The notes under the pieces were generated by a model. The model worked only from the letters and a program-made list of their open reading frames with translations. It was not told the origin of the DNA and did not search any database. A stretch of DNA of 64,000 nucleotides from Arabidopsis thaliana (taxonomy: Eukaryota; Streptophyta; Magnoliopsida; Brassicales; Brassicaceae), in the NCBI RefSeq assembly GCF_000001735.4, contig NC_003070.9, forward strand, positions 29,993,971 through 30,057,970, written 5' to 3'. Of this stretch, positions 47,503 through 58,553 are shown in pieces (the first letter of the stretch is position 1; every line of letters begins with the position of its first letter). The position numbers and the translations under genes are program-made.

Positions 47503-47952
47503 CTACGCCGGCTGCTGAGACTCCAAGGGAAGGCCAAGGAGTTCATCTCCTCCGGCTTCGGCTTTCCTGGCGGCCCTTGCGATGACAGGAAGCGCCACAA
47601 ATGATTTAGTCTTACTGATGGGTCTGCTCTTTTCCAGTCTGACCACGTCGCCAACCTTGAACTGATTATCGGGGTCGTGAGCTTGGTACTTCTTCTTCAT
47701 CCTCACGCGCCTCTTGTACTTGGGGTGGGGAGCCAGCCTCACCACCTCCACCGCCACAGTCTTGTCACTGGTTGCGCACACCACGCGCCCCTGCATCGTT
47801 TTCATGGCTCTGATGACCGGAACTAAAGCGGGCATTCTGTGGTTCGGGAAGGAATTGGGCTTAGAGAGAGATGAGAGAGGAGTGGAGCCATGGGCGAACG
47901 GAGACGAAAGCTTGAGAGCTTGCAGAGATGAGGTTAGGGACGACGTTATCAT
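47503..47952 (-). CDS. RPS17: Plastid 30S ribosomal protein S17 (uS17c)
   Basis: Nuclear-encoded plastid ribosomal protein S17, known as PRPS17/ORE4 in Arabidopsis (At1g79850). Intronless, 149 residues. Residues 1-48 are a Ser/Leu-rich, acid-poor transit peptide. The S17 core starts at MKTMQGRVVCATSDKTVAVEV and includes the family block APHPKYKRRVRMKKKYQAHD and the KVGDVVRLEKSRPISKTKSF signature. The C-terminal 25 residues are a plant extension. It binds 16S rRNA early in small-subunit assembly. Its promoter is very short: the next gene on the same strand ends only 249 bases upstream, and site II motifs lie at 48061-48082. Confidence 0.96.
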   Translation of the reverse strand: MITSSLTSSLQALKLSSPFAHGSTPLSSLSKPNSFPNHRMPALVPVIRAMKTMQGRVVCATSDKTVAVEVVRLAPHPKYKRRVRMKKKYQAHDPDNQFKVGDVVRLEKSRPISKTKSFVALPVIARAARKAEAGGDELLGLPLESQQPA

Positions 47953-48060
47953 CCTTCCGATTTGGAATCGAATCGATGAAAATGAAGATAAGGTGAGTAC
48001 TACTACTATTTAGAAGGGATGTATACAGTATACAGATGGTAAATGGGTTTTACAATAAAC

Positions 48061-48082
48061 TGGGCCTAATCTTAAAAGCCCA
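48061..48082. promoter_or_regulatory. Site II pair in the PRPS17 promoter
   Basis: TGGGCC at 48061-48066 and AGCCCA at 48077-48082, 109 to 130 bases upstream of the PRPS17 ATG on the minus strand. Together with the 249-base spacer they define a very compact promoter. Confidence 0.6.
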
Positions 48083-48201
48083 CCTTTTCATAAAAAGGAA
48101 TTTACAAAAGCCCTTTTGTAAAGTTTTTGAATCCTAAAAATAATTAAATAATCAATAAATCTGTCTTCGCTCTTTTTTGCGCCTAATTTTCCACACAAAT
48201 A

Positions 48202-50122
48202 TCAATGCCGTGCCGTTGGACTCTTGACACCGCCTAGGGTTTCGAGGTATGAGGTCTTCTTGGTCGTGACGACGCTTAGCTTCTCCTTTATCAACGGATC
48301 ATCCGGTAGATCCTTCTTCGACTCCAATTCGGCGTTCGCGGCCTGATCGAAGTCCCATCCCATGAAATCCGACAGCGTCATGCTCCCAACCAGCGTCTCT
48401 TCCTCTGCTTCCAATGGCGTGTTCCTCTTGTTCCCCGCTCGATCTGCCTCTAAAACGTCATCGATTCTGGAAAGTACCGTGTAGGCCAAGCTTTCCAGTA
48501 TTCTCGAGTAGCTCTCCAGCACCGCCTGGCCCACGTCCTCGTTGAACTGGATTTTGCTGATGTCGAGTGAAGATTGAGAAATCCCGGGGTATCTTTGCTT
48601 GAGAATGAGCAAAATGGTCTCAGCTCGCTCTTCGAAGACCTCTCGCTTCTCCAGACTTACTCCGGAGGCCCAGGGTGCCGATGATTTGTTGTCTTTATAA
48701 ACCATTTTGCGTTTCCATATAATGATTGATGCCTCGATTCTGTTTTTGAGGTCCACGATCTTGTGCTCCGACGACATGTCCATGCTGCTCAGGAACTGGT
48801 CCGGGTCAAAGAAGTCCACCGTTATATTCTTGTACATCTGATCCCCGAGACTCGCCCTCCCGTTCTGTTTATTTATTTATTACAAACTAAACAAGTGAGT
48901 ATTATTCTTCATCAACTCTTCTAATCAATAACATCAATTGTTGGTGTCTTTTTTTTTTTTTACCTTTGGGAGAGAGTCGATGTAGCTCTCAGGTATCTCC
49001 ATCTCGAACAAAACCTGTGCGTTTATGGCCATGGCTGCCTTTAGAACCTGGTTTACACAATCTTTCTGGTACTGCAAAAACCTTCTTGAAGCTTCTGATA
49101 GACCATCTGGTGGAACTTTGACGGTCGGAATCCACCATTTTTCGTCGTTTCTCTTACCGTCTAAGTCAGGGGAGTCTTTTGAGATATAGCTGAACTCGCT
49201 TTGGTCCTTGAAATTTTCTAGACAATCCTAGGTAGAAAAGGGGGATAAGAGGATGCTTTTGAATATCCTAAATGAAATTATTAAAGTAGGGTTGATATTT
49301 GGTCAACGAGAGAGAGAGAGAGAGAGGTCTTACGATGAGCATGGCGTCCAGTTTCTTCAATGCGGGGATATTCATGTGGAGGTCAGTACGTTGGCGTGTG
49401 GTCATTATCTGTTAAATCAATACCAACAGAATAAGGGAATCATTGTATGTTACCAAATGAAATATAATGCAGCAGCAGCAGCAGATAGACAACCTCCATA
49501 TTGGTCCCATCTTTATTTTTCTGCTGAGATGGAGCAAACTCAACCACGTAATCGGTCACGGAGAGAAGCCAATCAATCTCTTTTCTCCATCTTGCTCTTC
49601 TTTCTGCAGGCATTGGCTCCAAGCGCCGTTGCTCTCCGAACACGGAAGCTATACCAACAAGATAAACATGAGATATTGGTTGCTGGTTAATATAAACTAA
49701 GTGTAATAACAAAAGAGGGTCCTAAAGCAACCTGCAAGGTTTGTGATTGCGTTTGAAAGGGCGAGAGCAGAGGATACTCCTTTGCCTCCACCGGAATTGT
49801 CCTCTCCCAGCAACAGCTTGGAGAAGCGCTCTTTCATCTGCTCCATGTCTGCCAAAAGCTGCCTTTCTCTAGCCTGTGAGGCGGCGAGGGCGGCGAGGAC
49901 TGCTTCATCCGCAGCCGATCTTGAAAGTGGTGGACCCTGACTAGGATGAATAATGGTCAATGGTTCAGCGTCATGGGATCCGGTGGCAGCCTCATCTAAA
50001 CCGGTCTCGACGCTGAGACTCTTGTTGTGTCTCGTAGCACTATTGTTGTCGTTGTTCCTCCATTTGAAATTGAAGAGCCTGCTCCTATAGGTTTCCTGTT
50101 CTTGTTCCGAAGCACGAACCAT
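48202..50122 (-). CDS. ROPGEF12: RopGEF12, PRONE-type Rho-of-plants guanine exchange factor
   Basis: Activates ROP small GTPases by exchanging GDP for GTP, in Arabidopsis mainly in pollen tubes (At1g79860). Five exons: 49732-50122, 49494-49648, 49334-49408, 48964-49227, 48202-48864, giving 515 residues. The variable N-terminus (about 1-75) is hydrophilic. The PRONE domain starts near [22 protein letters not shown] and runs to about 460, with the conserved [19 protein letters not shown] and [25 protein letters not shown] blocks. The variable C-terminus, thought to be autoinhibitory and contacted by receptor kinases, is about 60 residues and ends SPTARH. Intron 3 carries a GA microsatellite. 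Confidence 0.95.
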
Positions 50123-50823
50123 TCCTGGTCTCTTGATGGCAATAGAGAATTAGAGAGGAGAGAGAGAGAAAGAGAGAGGATCAAATGGGCCTCTCTTGAG
50201 ATGGGGAGAATCAAAAGGGAAGGAGAAGCTAATCGAGCCGCAAAACAATAAAGGGTAATTGTTACAGTGATTTTGGCTTTGAGAAAATTGTGGAGCTTTC
50301 TTCTTTTGCTTCCTTTTTTTGGAAGATGGGACGTGGGGCGCATGTTTCAGACCACACCTCTTAATTTTAACTAATCATTATTTAGGATTTTGAACATTGA
50401 TAATTAGAGATAGAGAGCCGTTTAAATTATAAAATGTTATCATATAGTAACATACTAAAATGTGATTACACCCTTGTCACTGGATTCCCTAAACATGCAA
50501 TGTCAACGGGGAATCTGCTACGTTTCCATACACATACAGTGTATGTCTTCTTGTGTTTGTATCATGTTCATGAATCCTACAACAATTTGCATGAATATCA
50601 TCAAACGTGCAATGTTGTCTTTAAACATAAGTCATGATTTCGGAACCAAGAGGAAAACTTGAAAAGGGTCATTTAGTGGCCCATAAAAAGCGGATAATAT
50701 CAATTATGGGCCCAAAAATAGGCCCATCTTTATCGTCAACCTCCGATAAATTATACACAGACCTCTCACTGACTCAATCATTTGCAGAAGAAAAATAAAA
50801 AAAAAAAACAGAGAAAAGGAGAT
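50123..50823. promoter_or_regulatory. Divergent promoter region of ROPGEF12 and HPR2
   Basis: 701 bases between divergent start codons. The half near HPR2 holds three site II-type motifs (GGCCCA 50678-50683, TGGGCCCA 50707-50714, GGCCCA 50721-50726), about 100 to 145 bases before its ATG. The half near ROPGEF12 has a GA-rich leader and no site II motif, in keeping with a tissue-specific gene. Confidence 0.6.
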
Positions 50824-51881
50824 ATGGAATCAATCGGAGTCCTTATGATGTGCCCCATGTCCTCCTACCTCGAGAACGAGCTTGAGAAGCGCTTCAACCT
50901 TCTTCGCTTCTGGACTTCTCCGGAGAAATCCGTCCTCCTAGAAACTCATCGGAACTCCATCCGCGCCGTCGTTGGGAATGCTTCTGCCGGCGCCGATGCT
51001 CAGCTCATCAGCGATCTGCCCAACCTTGAGATTGTATCCAGCTTCAGCGTCGGGCTCGACAAGATCGATTTGGGGAAATGCAAAGAAAAAGGGATCCGCG
51101 TCACCAACACCCCCGACGTTCTCACCGAAGACGTCGCAGATCTCGCCATCGGGCTTATCCTGGCTCTCCTTCGACGGCTGTGTGAGTGCGATCGCTATGT
51201 AAGGAGCGGAAAATGGAAGCAAGGTGAATTCCAACTCACTACCAAGGTTTCTACTTCTTACCCACTATTGATTGATTGGAAAAGAGCTCTCTGCCCTATC
51301 TTATCTTTGGTCTTCTATCTCTGCTTTAGCGTCACATTCTTTCTTTCTTTTGGTTGACTCAGTTTAGTGGAAAATCCGTGGGGATCATTGGTCTAGGTAG
51401 AATTGGGACTGCCATCGCAAAGAGGGCTGAAGCCTTTAGCTGCCCAATCAATTACTACTCAAGAACCATTAAGCCTGATGTCGCCTACAAGTATTATCCG
51501 ACGGTGGTTGACCTTGCTCAAAACTCAGACATCCTCGTCGTCGCATGCCCGTTGACCGAGCAGACCAGACACATTGTGGACCGGCAGGTCATGGATGCAT
51601 TAGGAGCTAAGGGCGTCCTCATAAACATTGGCCGTGGACCACATGTTGATGAGCAAGAGCTTATTAAAGCTCTAACAGAAGGCCGCCTAGGTGGGGCTGC
51701 CCTTGATGTGTTTGAGCAGGAGCCTCACGTGCCCGAGGAGCTCTTTGGCCTTGAGAATGTAGTTCTCCTCCCTCACGTTGGGAGTGGCACTGTGGAAACA
51801 CGGAATGCCATGGCCGATCTTGTCGTGGGTAACTTGGAAGCGCACTTTTCTGGGAAATCACTTCTGACTCCGGTCGTCTGA
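50824..51881 (+). CDS. HPR2: Hydroxypyruvate reductase 2 / D-2-hydroxyacid dehydrogenase
   Basis: Cytosolic NADPH-preferring reductase of hydroxypyruvate and glyoxylate that bypasses the peroxisomal photorespiratory step, and also reduces hydroxyphenylpyruvates (At1g79870). Two exons, 50824-51246 and 51363-51881, give 313 residues. The catalytic-domain N-terminus is followed by the dinucleotide fold with GLGRIG at residues 151-156. The triad of the family is present: Arg at about 232 (IGRGPHVD), Glu at about 261 (DVFEQEP) and His at about 279 (LLPHVGS). There is no C-terminal SRL/SKL-type peroxisomal signal (ends TPVV), supporting a cytosolic location. Confidence 0.95.
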
Positions 51882-52251
51882 GTCATGTGACACATTTGGG
51901 ATTTGGTTTCACTTCATTTGAAAGGTTTTTATGTTAACGAACTCATGAAAAGGGTAATTTCTCTTCCAAAAGAAAGTTGCACTGTCGTATATAAGGAACG
52001 GATTTGAACACTAGGCGAATCCTCTCCGTTTTATGTCTCTTACTCATCTTTCTTTTCACAAAGTATTGGTCTAGTATACGAGTGGCGCATACGGCAATAC
52101 GTCAAGTCATTAACCATCCCAGACCAAAAAACGTTTACAAAACTACTCATAGATGTCAGTCAAGTGAAGCAATATCTATTTTGTTGAGAATCAGCTGAAC
52201 CTAAAAAAACGTAGAGAAGAGGATGACATAAAACAAAACCCAAAACTTTAA
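51882..52251. other. Convergent 3' flanks of HPR2 and La2
   Basis: 370 bases between facing stop codons, comprising the two 3' UTRs. Nothing else is seen. Confidence 0.5.
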
Positions 52252-53413
52252 TTAGGGCTCCTTTCGGGCCTTCTTGGTAGGTTGCACGTTTTCAAAACAC
52301 TCATCTTTGCCTTTTTCCTTTTTGTGACCTTCTTTCCTGATGCACATTAACAAAGAATCTTGGAGTTAGGTTGGTAAACAACCAATGAAGTACCAGCAAG
52401 GAGAACAAATGAGTGGTGGTACAAGCCAAATCCCAAGTATGTTCCCTACAATGAAGAATAAACAAGGTTTGGTTTGATGTCATACCCTCCTTCCAGCTCA
52501 GCTGATGATAGTCTTTTCCACAACTCTCTCTCCATCTCCCCTGAAGGCCATTAGTACACTAGTCATTTTCAACGTTTCTATGATTAACTCCATTTCTTTG
52601 GTATAACTAACACCATGGAATTGCCACCTTACCATTAATTGCTTCTAAGGCTACTGAGAAGTTATTCTTCACAACTAAACCTCCAACAAACTCCACAGCT
52701 GCACGGGCTTTCATTGCTGTTTCTGAATCTGTGAACCAAACGTAACCCGAATCCAATCCACCAGAGTATTCTATGTGCTGCAGTAAGCACAGGAAAAGAT
52801 GATAACTCAACAATCACTTTTTAAGGGATTGGTGGTTTGACAAAAAGTGTTGCAACTTACTTCAACGCTGCCAAATCTTTGAAAAAGATCCTTGAGAACC
52901 TCAGAGCTGACAGAATTACTGTTGTTCCATGGGGGAACCACAAGTTGATCAGTGTTGTCCTTGCACAAGCTAGCACATGAGTTATCTCCATTTTCCTTCT
53001 CTCTATCAGCAATGCCTGTCTCCTTATCTTCCTTCTCTTTAATTTTATTTTTCAGAGCGCTGGGTTTTTCTGCAACCCAGAGAAGTTGCTTAAAGAGCAG
53101 TTCATACTTTTTCAGAGATTAACAGTCCTGAGAAAAGAGAAAATACCTTTGTTTGTTACTTTTTCTTCACTGGCTATCCATTTCAATGCAAATTTGACAA
53201 TTTGTCCTCTGCGGAATCTGTAGCAATATAAATATGAGCAGTAGAAATGAGCAAAGTTGCATTTCAATCAAGAAGCGTTTTGATAAGACAAAAAAACAAG
53301 AAACGGACTCGTTGTGGGACTCTGATTTTCCGAGTTGCTTGATCATATTCTCTCTTTGACAGTCAAAATCACTCCTGCATATCAAACAGGAATAGTCAGG
53401 TCATGCCAATCCG

Positions 53414-53457
<44 letters not shown>

Positions 53458-54366
53458 AAACACAAAGCATCCCCCACTCCCACTTACTTACTTTGGTATT
53501 AATACTAAGTCAGCGCCTGCATAGACCAAGCTCTGCCTCAAAATATCTTGAGTGTCTTGTTCAGAGGAGAATTCAACCAACGCAGTGCCACAAAAGCGTC
53601 GCTTATCAGCGATGTTGGGAGGTAGTCTCACACTGTTCACCTGAACAAGTAAAATCAGATGAGCAAATTCAAAAAGCTCGTTTGGACAGTCATTTGAGAA
53701 GAAGAACCTTGGCATATTGGGAGAAGAAAGATGAGACATCCTCCATCTTAATGCTGTACTCAAAAGGTGAAGCCGCAAGGGTTCTTCTGTGGACTTGTTC
53801 AAGCACCTCTTCCGGTTTGGAGAGTTTAGTTCCTCTACCGATCCTTTGTCCTGGATCAACAAGGTTAAAGTATATATCTCACACCAGAAGAATTGACAAA
53901 CAAACCAAAGGGAGGGAAAGCACAAGTACCATTATTGGAAACTTTAAGAAAATCAGAGGTGCGCAAGAGATTAGCAACTTCCTCCACAATCCTCGGAGGG
54001 ATGTCTTCTCTATTGATGTTACCGAGGCCAAGGAGGTTCCTCATACGAGAGAAGGAACAAACCAGAGGCAAACTAACCACTAGTTTCGGGCATCTAAGGA
54101 ATAACTTTTCAACTATATCTGTATGCTACAACAATATATATGTATACAGGATACGGCCATCTTTGCTCTTGGTGACTTCCCTGTTGAGAAATCCGTCTGT
54201 GGGTAGATTACTGTCACTGAAGTAGAACTCAACCTTCAACCATCAGCAAAAGAAGCTACGAAAATGAAATCGGGGAAATTAGAGATGAGAGTGAAGGAAG
54301 CATAGATAAATTACAGACCTGGGTAAGCAACTTCTTGGCGGTTTCTTCGTTGAAGGAGGAGGCCAT
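52252..54366 (-). CDS. LA2: La2, La-related RNA-binding protein
   Basis: Second La homologue of Arabidopsis (At1g79880). La proteins bind the UUU-OH ends of RNA polymerase III transcripts in the nucleus. Eleven exons: 54319-54366, 54155-54233, 53930-54079, 53708-53850, 53492-53640, 53309-53374, 53147-53217, 52861-53069, 52633-52777, 52486-52540, 52252-52336, giving 399 residues. The La motif is encoded by exons 1-3 (VEFYFSDSNLPTDGFL ... RTSDFLKVSNN), RRM1 by exons 4-7 and a second RRM-like domain by exons 8-10 (FQRFGSVEHIEYSGG). The lysine-rich tail (PTKKARKEP) could be a nuclear signal. The intron between exons 5 and 6 carries a 41-base TA run. It shares a 318-base divergent promoter with the helicase gene. 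Confidence 0.93.
53415..53455. repeat. TA microsatellite, 41 bp, in a La2 intron
   Basis: An uninterrupted TA run, the longest simple repeat in the window. It sits inside the La2 intron between the acceptor at 53375 and the donor at 53491, about 35 bases from the donor. Likely hypervariable in length. Confidence 0.95.
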
Positions 54367-54684
54367 GGCTCTCTAGCTGCAATTGAAGAAGAGACGACGA
54401 GAGTGAAGAAGAGACGAGAGAGAGAGAGGGGAATTGAAGGGGTTGGATCTCATACATTAATAGGCCCATTAACAGTGCTGGCTTGACCTCTGTCACATAG
54501 GCCCATCTATTAATTGGGCTTAACTTTTATTTCTATCGTTTGAGCTTAGTGGTTGGGCTATTCAATGTCCCCTATAGAATAGAGTATTCTTACGTCCAAA
54601 CAGGCTCGTCTTCTTCGAAATCGGCGGCAAAATGCCATCAAACCCTCCAAACCGGAACTGATTTCCCTTACTGTGACGACCTCA
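54367..54684. promoter_or_regulatory. Compact bidirectional promoter, La2 / DDX11-type helicase
   Basis: Only 318 bases separate the two start codons. Four site II-type motifs lie within it: GGCCCA 54463-54468 and 54500-54505, TGGGCT 54515-54520 and 54554-54559. No TATA box is evident. The arrangement suggests a shared housekeeping promoter for two nuclear nucleic-acid-handling proteins. Confidence 0.7.
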
Positions 54685-57600
54685 ATGACGGAGATACGAG
54701 AGTTCCCGGCGTTTCCATACAAGCCGTACTCGATCCAGATCGATTTCATGAATGCGCTCTATCAATTTCTCGATAAGGGAGGCGTCTCCATGCTCGAAAG
54801 CCCCACTGGTATATATATATATTTTTTTTTCCACATTGGATCAGTTATTACTCAGTAGTAAGTAAGTAGACTCACTTAGGGTTTGATCTCTCTCTCTCTT
54901 TCTCTCTCTCTTAGGGACTGGAAAATCTCTAAGCATTATCTGCAGTGCTCTCCAGTGGCTTACTGACCGCAAGGAGAAACGAAACTCAGGATTGACCGAA
55001 GAATCCCATAAGGTTGATGGAAACGATGATGAGGACGAGCCCGATTGGATGAGGAATTTTACTCTCAACGAAGCAGATGGAGCCAATGGTGACAAGAGCA
55101 TCAAAAACACCAAATCCCCATTTTCTCTCAGGAAGCATGCTAAGGAAGTTTTCACGGAAGGGGAAAAGGCTGATGAGCTAAACGATCAAGAATTTTTGTT
55201 GGATGAATACGAAAGCCAAGATGAATCATCTCCGGGCGGAGGCAACTCTAAAAGAAAACCTGCCCGAGGTTTTGACAGTAGTTCATCAGAGGATGAGGAA
55301 GATGAGAATGACTGCTCGGATGACGAACAAGGAGGCTTCAAGGTTTTCTTTTGCAGCCGCACACATTCACAGCTTTCCCAGTTTGTCAAGGAGTTGAGAA
55401 AGACTGTCTTTGCCAAAAAACTCAAAGTTGTGTGTCTCGGCTCCCGAAAGAACTTGTGCATAAACGAAGGTGACCCACCATTTCTCCTTGTTCTTTTTCA
55501 TTGTTTGCTTCGTATTTACTTACACTTACCATAGCTCATGTACAGATGTTCTTAAGCTTGGGAATGTGACCCGAATCAACGAGAGGTGCTTGGACTTGCA
55601 AAAGAAGAAGATATCTCAAGTCTCTAAAAAGAAGGTACACTTTATCAACTTGTTTTATGAGATGATTTATCTATATATAAAAGTGTGTTCCGTCTCGCAT
55701 TGCTGGTAGCCTCTGAATTCTGAATCAAAGCTTCCAAATTAAATGAATATCTGCTTGTTTCGTCATTGTTAATGGTCATTTAGCTAAGTAGAGTAAAAGT
55801 AAGATTTTTGCTAACTAATGGAAGCTTCAACATTTCAGAATTTAGGTGCAAATGTAAGAATAGTACGAACCAAAGCTTCTTGCAGATGCCCAATGCTTAG
55901 AAAACATAAACTACAGAGAGAATTCAAGGCTGAGAGTTTTCAACAAGAAGCCATGGACATTGAGGATCTTGTTCAGCTTGGACGAGAGATGAGAACTTGT
56001 CCATACTACGGTTCTAGAAGAATGGCCCCGGCAGCTGATCTTGTTATTCTTCCATATCAATCTCTTCTATCAAAGTCGTCACGAGAATCTCTTGGCCTAA
56101 GCTTGAAAAATAGTGTTGTTATCATAGACGAGGCTCACAATTTGGCTGACACTCTTCTCAGTATGCACGATGCAAAACTAACAGTGTCACAGGTATAAAT
56201 TTCAGTTTCATCAGCTTTCTGAGCACATGTTGTTTGGATGGACTTTTGCATTGCTATTGGGTTCTCTGTGTCAGGCCATACGTGGAGTCATGTTTTTAAA
56301 TGATTTGTATTGCAGTTGGAGGATATACATTGCAGCATAGAGAGTTATCTGGGAAGATTCCAGAATCTCTTGGGAGCTGGAAACAGGAGATATATCCAAA
56401 TTATGTTGATTCTTACCCGAGCTTTCCTCAAACCTCTTGCTAGTGATAGGAATCTGAGTAGCGTAAATGTTGGTCTTGATACTGAAAACCCCTCTAAAAG
56501 CAAGCCTTGTGGTGCTTGTTCAATGGCAATATATGACTTTTTGTTTTCTCTCAATATAGACAATATAAATTTGGTCAAGTTACTCGCCTATATAAAGGAA
56601 AGCAATATCATTCATAAGGTGAATTGGTTCTTAATATTTTCCCCTTTCGCTTGTCCAACATTTTTCTCCTGTCCATTTCCCTTTTTTTAACTTTGCTAGT
56701 CAACTGTGCGTCCAGGTCAGTGGATATGGAGAGAGAGTCGCTGCTATGTTGCAGAAAGATCCAGTGGCTCATGAAGAAATGAGCAAGTTAACAAGTTTTA
56801 GAGCGTTTTCTGATATGTTGGTGGCGCTCACTAATAACAATGGTGATGGGCGGATAATAATCTCAAGGACGAGTTCGTCTACCTCTGGCCAACATGGAGG
56901 GTACATTAAATATGTCATGCTCACTGGAGCGAAGTTATTTTCAGAGGTTGGCCCTTTCATACATGAGTTTCTTTATCTCTGAGTTCAACAATGTAATAGT
57001 TAATCAAACCAATTTGTAGGTGGTGGATGAAGCGCATGCTGTCATATTGGCCGGTGGGACTCTTCAACCTATAGAAGAGACAAGGGAACGACTCTTTCCA
57101 TGGCTACCATCAAATCAGCTGCAGTTCTTCTCATGTAGTCACATTGTTCCTCCTGAGAGCATAATGCCAATTGCAGTTTCACATGGTCCTTCTGGTCAGT
57201 CTTTTGACTTTAGCCACAGTTCAAGAAGCTCAATAGGAATGGTGAGTAATCCAAATGACGCTCGTTTTCTCACATGTTTCTTTCCTTTAACATTAATGAG
57301 ATTCAGAAAGAGTATTGAGAGTAACCTATGATTTTGACTTTCTGGGTATGGTTGGCAGATACAGGAGTTAGGACTCTTAATGAGCAACCTTGTGGCAGTG
57401 GTTCCTGAAGGAATTATCGTCTTCTTCTCCTCCTTTGAGTATGAAACACAGGTGCACACAGCGTGGAGTAACTCAGGGATACTCAGAAGAATAGTGAAGA
57501 AGAAGCGTGTGTTCAGAGAACCCAGGAAAAACACTGAAGTAGAAGCTGTTCTCAGAGATTACAAGGAAGCGATAGAAAGCGAAAGAGGGGCAATAATGCT

Positions 57601-58233
57601 AGCTGTGGTTGGTGGGAAGGTGTCAGAAGGAATCAACTTCAGCGACAGCATGTGTCGGTGTGTTGTGATGGTTGGTTTGCCGTATCCCAGCCCGTCTGAC
57701 ATAGAGTTGTTAGAGAGAATAAAGCATATAGAAGGTCGTGCAGATTCAGATTCCATAAAACCTTCTGTGACTTTGGTTGATGATTCTTACTACAGTGGAG
57801 ATGTTCAAGCAGGATTTGGCGTGTTAAAGAGCTGCAAACGGAGAGGGAAAGAATACTATGAAAATCTGTGTATGAAAGCAGTTAACCAATCAATCGGTGA
57901 GTTTGTGGTTTCAACTATATGTGACGATATAAGTGGAGGTTGTGTTTTATTAATTGATAATGGGACTGAAACAGAATGTTCTTCCCGGCTTGTTTTTCAG
58001 GTAGGGCAATCAGACACGAAAAGGACTATGCATCCATTTTACTGGTAGATGCTCGATATTCTAATGATCCATCCAAAAGAACATCTCATTCTCATCCATC
58101 CAACAAGCTCCCAAAGTGGATCAAAGATCGTCTTATTTATTCCACCAAAGGCTATGGAGATGTTCACAGACTGTTGCACCAATTCTTTAAACATAAAAAT
58201 GTTGAAAATTCATCCGAAACCAATCAGCATTAG
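54685..58233 (+). CDS. DDX11/CHL1-type iron-sulfur DNA helicase (RAD3/XPD family)
   Basis: Superfamily 2, 5'-3' DNA helicase related to human DDX11 and yeast Chl1, which act in sister-chromatid cohesion and repair (At1g79890). Nine exons: 54685-54808, 54915-55469, 55546-55634, 55839-56192, 56316-56618, 56716-56946, 57020-57241, 57359-57896, 58001-58233, giving 882 residues. Walker A SPTGTGKS covers residues 39-46. Exon 2 carries an acidic insertion after the Walker motif (about 70-160), as in DDX11. Fe-S cysteines fit at about 223, 241, 271 or 273, and 310. DEAH is at 353-356. Motif [16 protein letters not shown] is built across the last splice. ATG 54685 gives [15 protein letters not shown]. 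Nuclear location inferred. Confidence 0.93.
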
Positions 58234-58553
58234 TGACCGTGTCTATGGGAACATGTTGGAGGACTTCCTTGGCACTCTTATTTTGAGTATCTACAAAAAC
58301 CATTAGCAAAGAAGTGGAGAGAGAAGTATATAGTAACAGAATTTTCATTTCATCTGTTTTCTTTGGGGTTTGTAATCATTTCTGGAACGTCTCTATGATC
58401 AACTGTGATTAGTAAACTGCCTGATCCCTAAAGCGAGTCAGATTTGTTTGACCAATGCTATGCAATCCAAATCCATCTCAAACTATGTGCTAATATTAAC
58501 TACATTCACAGGTCCAGACTGCAACTAATGAACCTTCTTTGCCCTTTACTCAC
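58234..58553. other. Convergent 3' flanks of the helicase gene and BAC2
   Basis: 320 bases between facing stop codons with both 3' UTRs; no other feature seen. Confidence 0.5.

Noticed and set aside
47714..48013. Open frame of 99 codons on the + strand
   Set aside because: It is antisense to the PRPS17 coding sequence, which fully explains it.
53403..54083. Open frame of 226 codons on the + strand starting with an Ile-Tyr repeat
   Set aside because: The Ile-Tyr repeat is the TA microsatellite; the rest is antisense to La2 exons 3 to 5.
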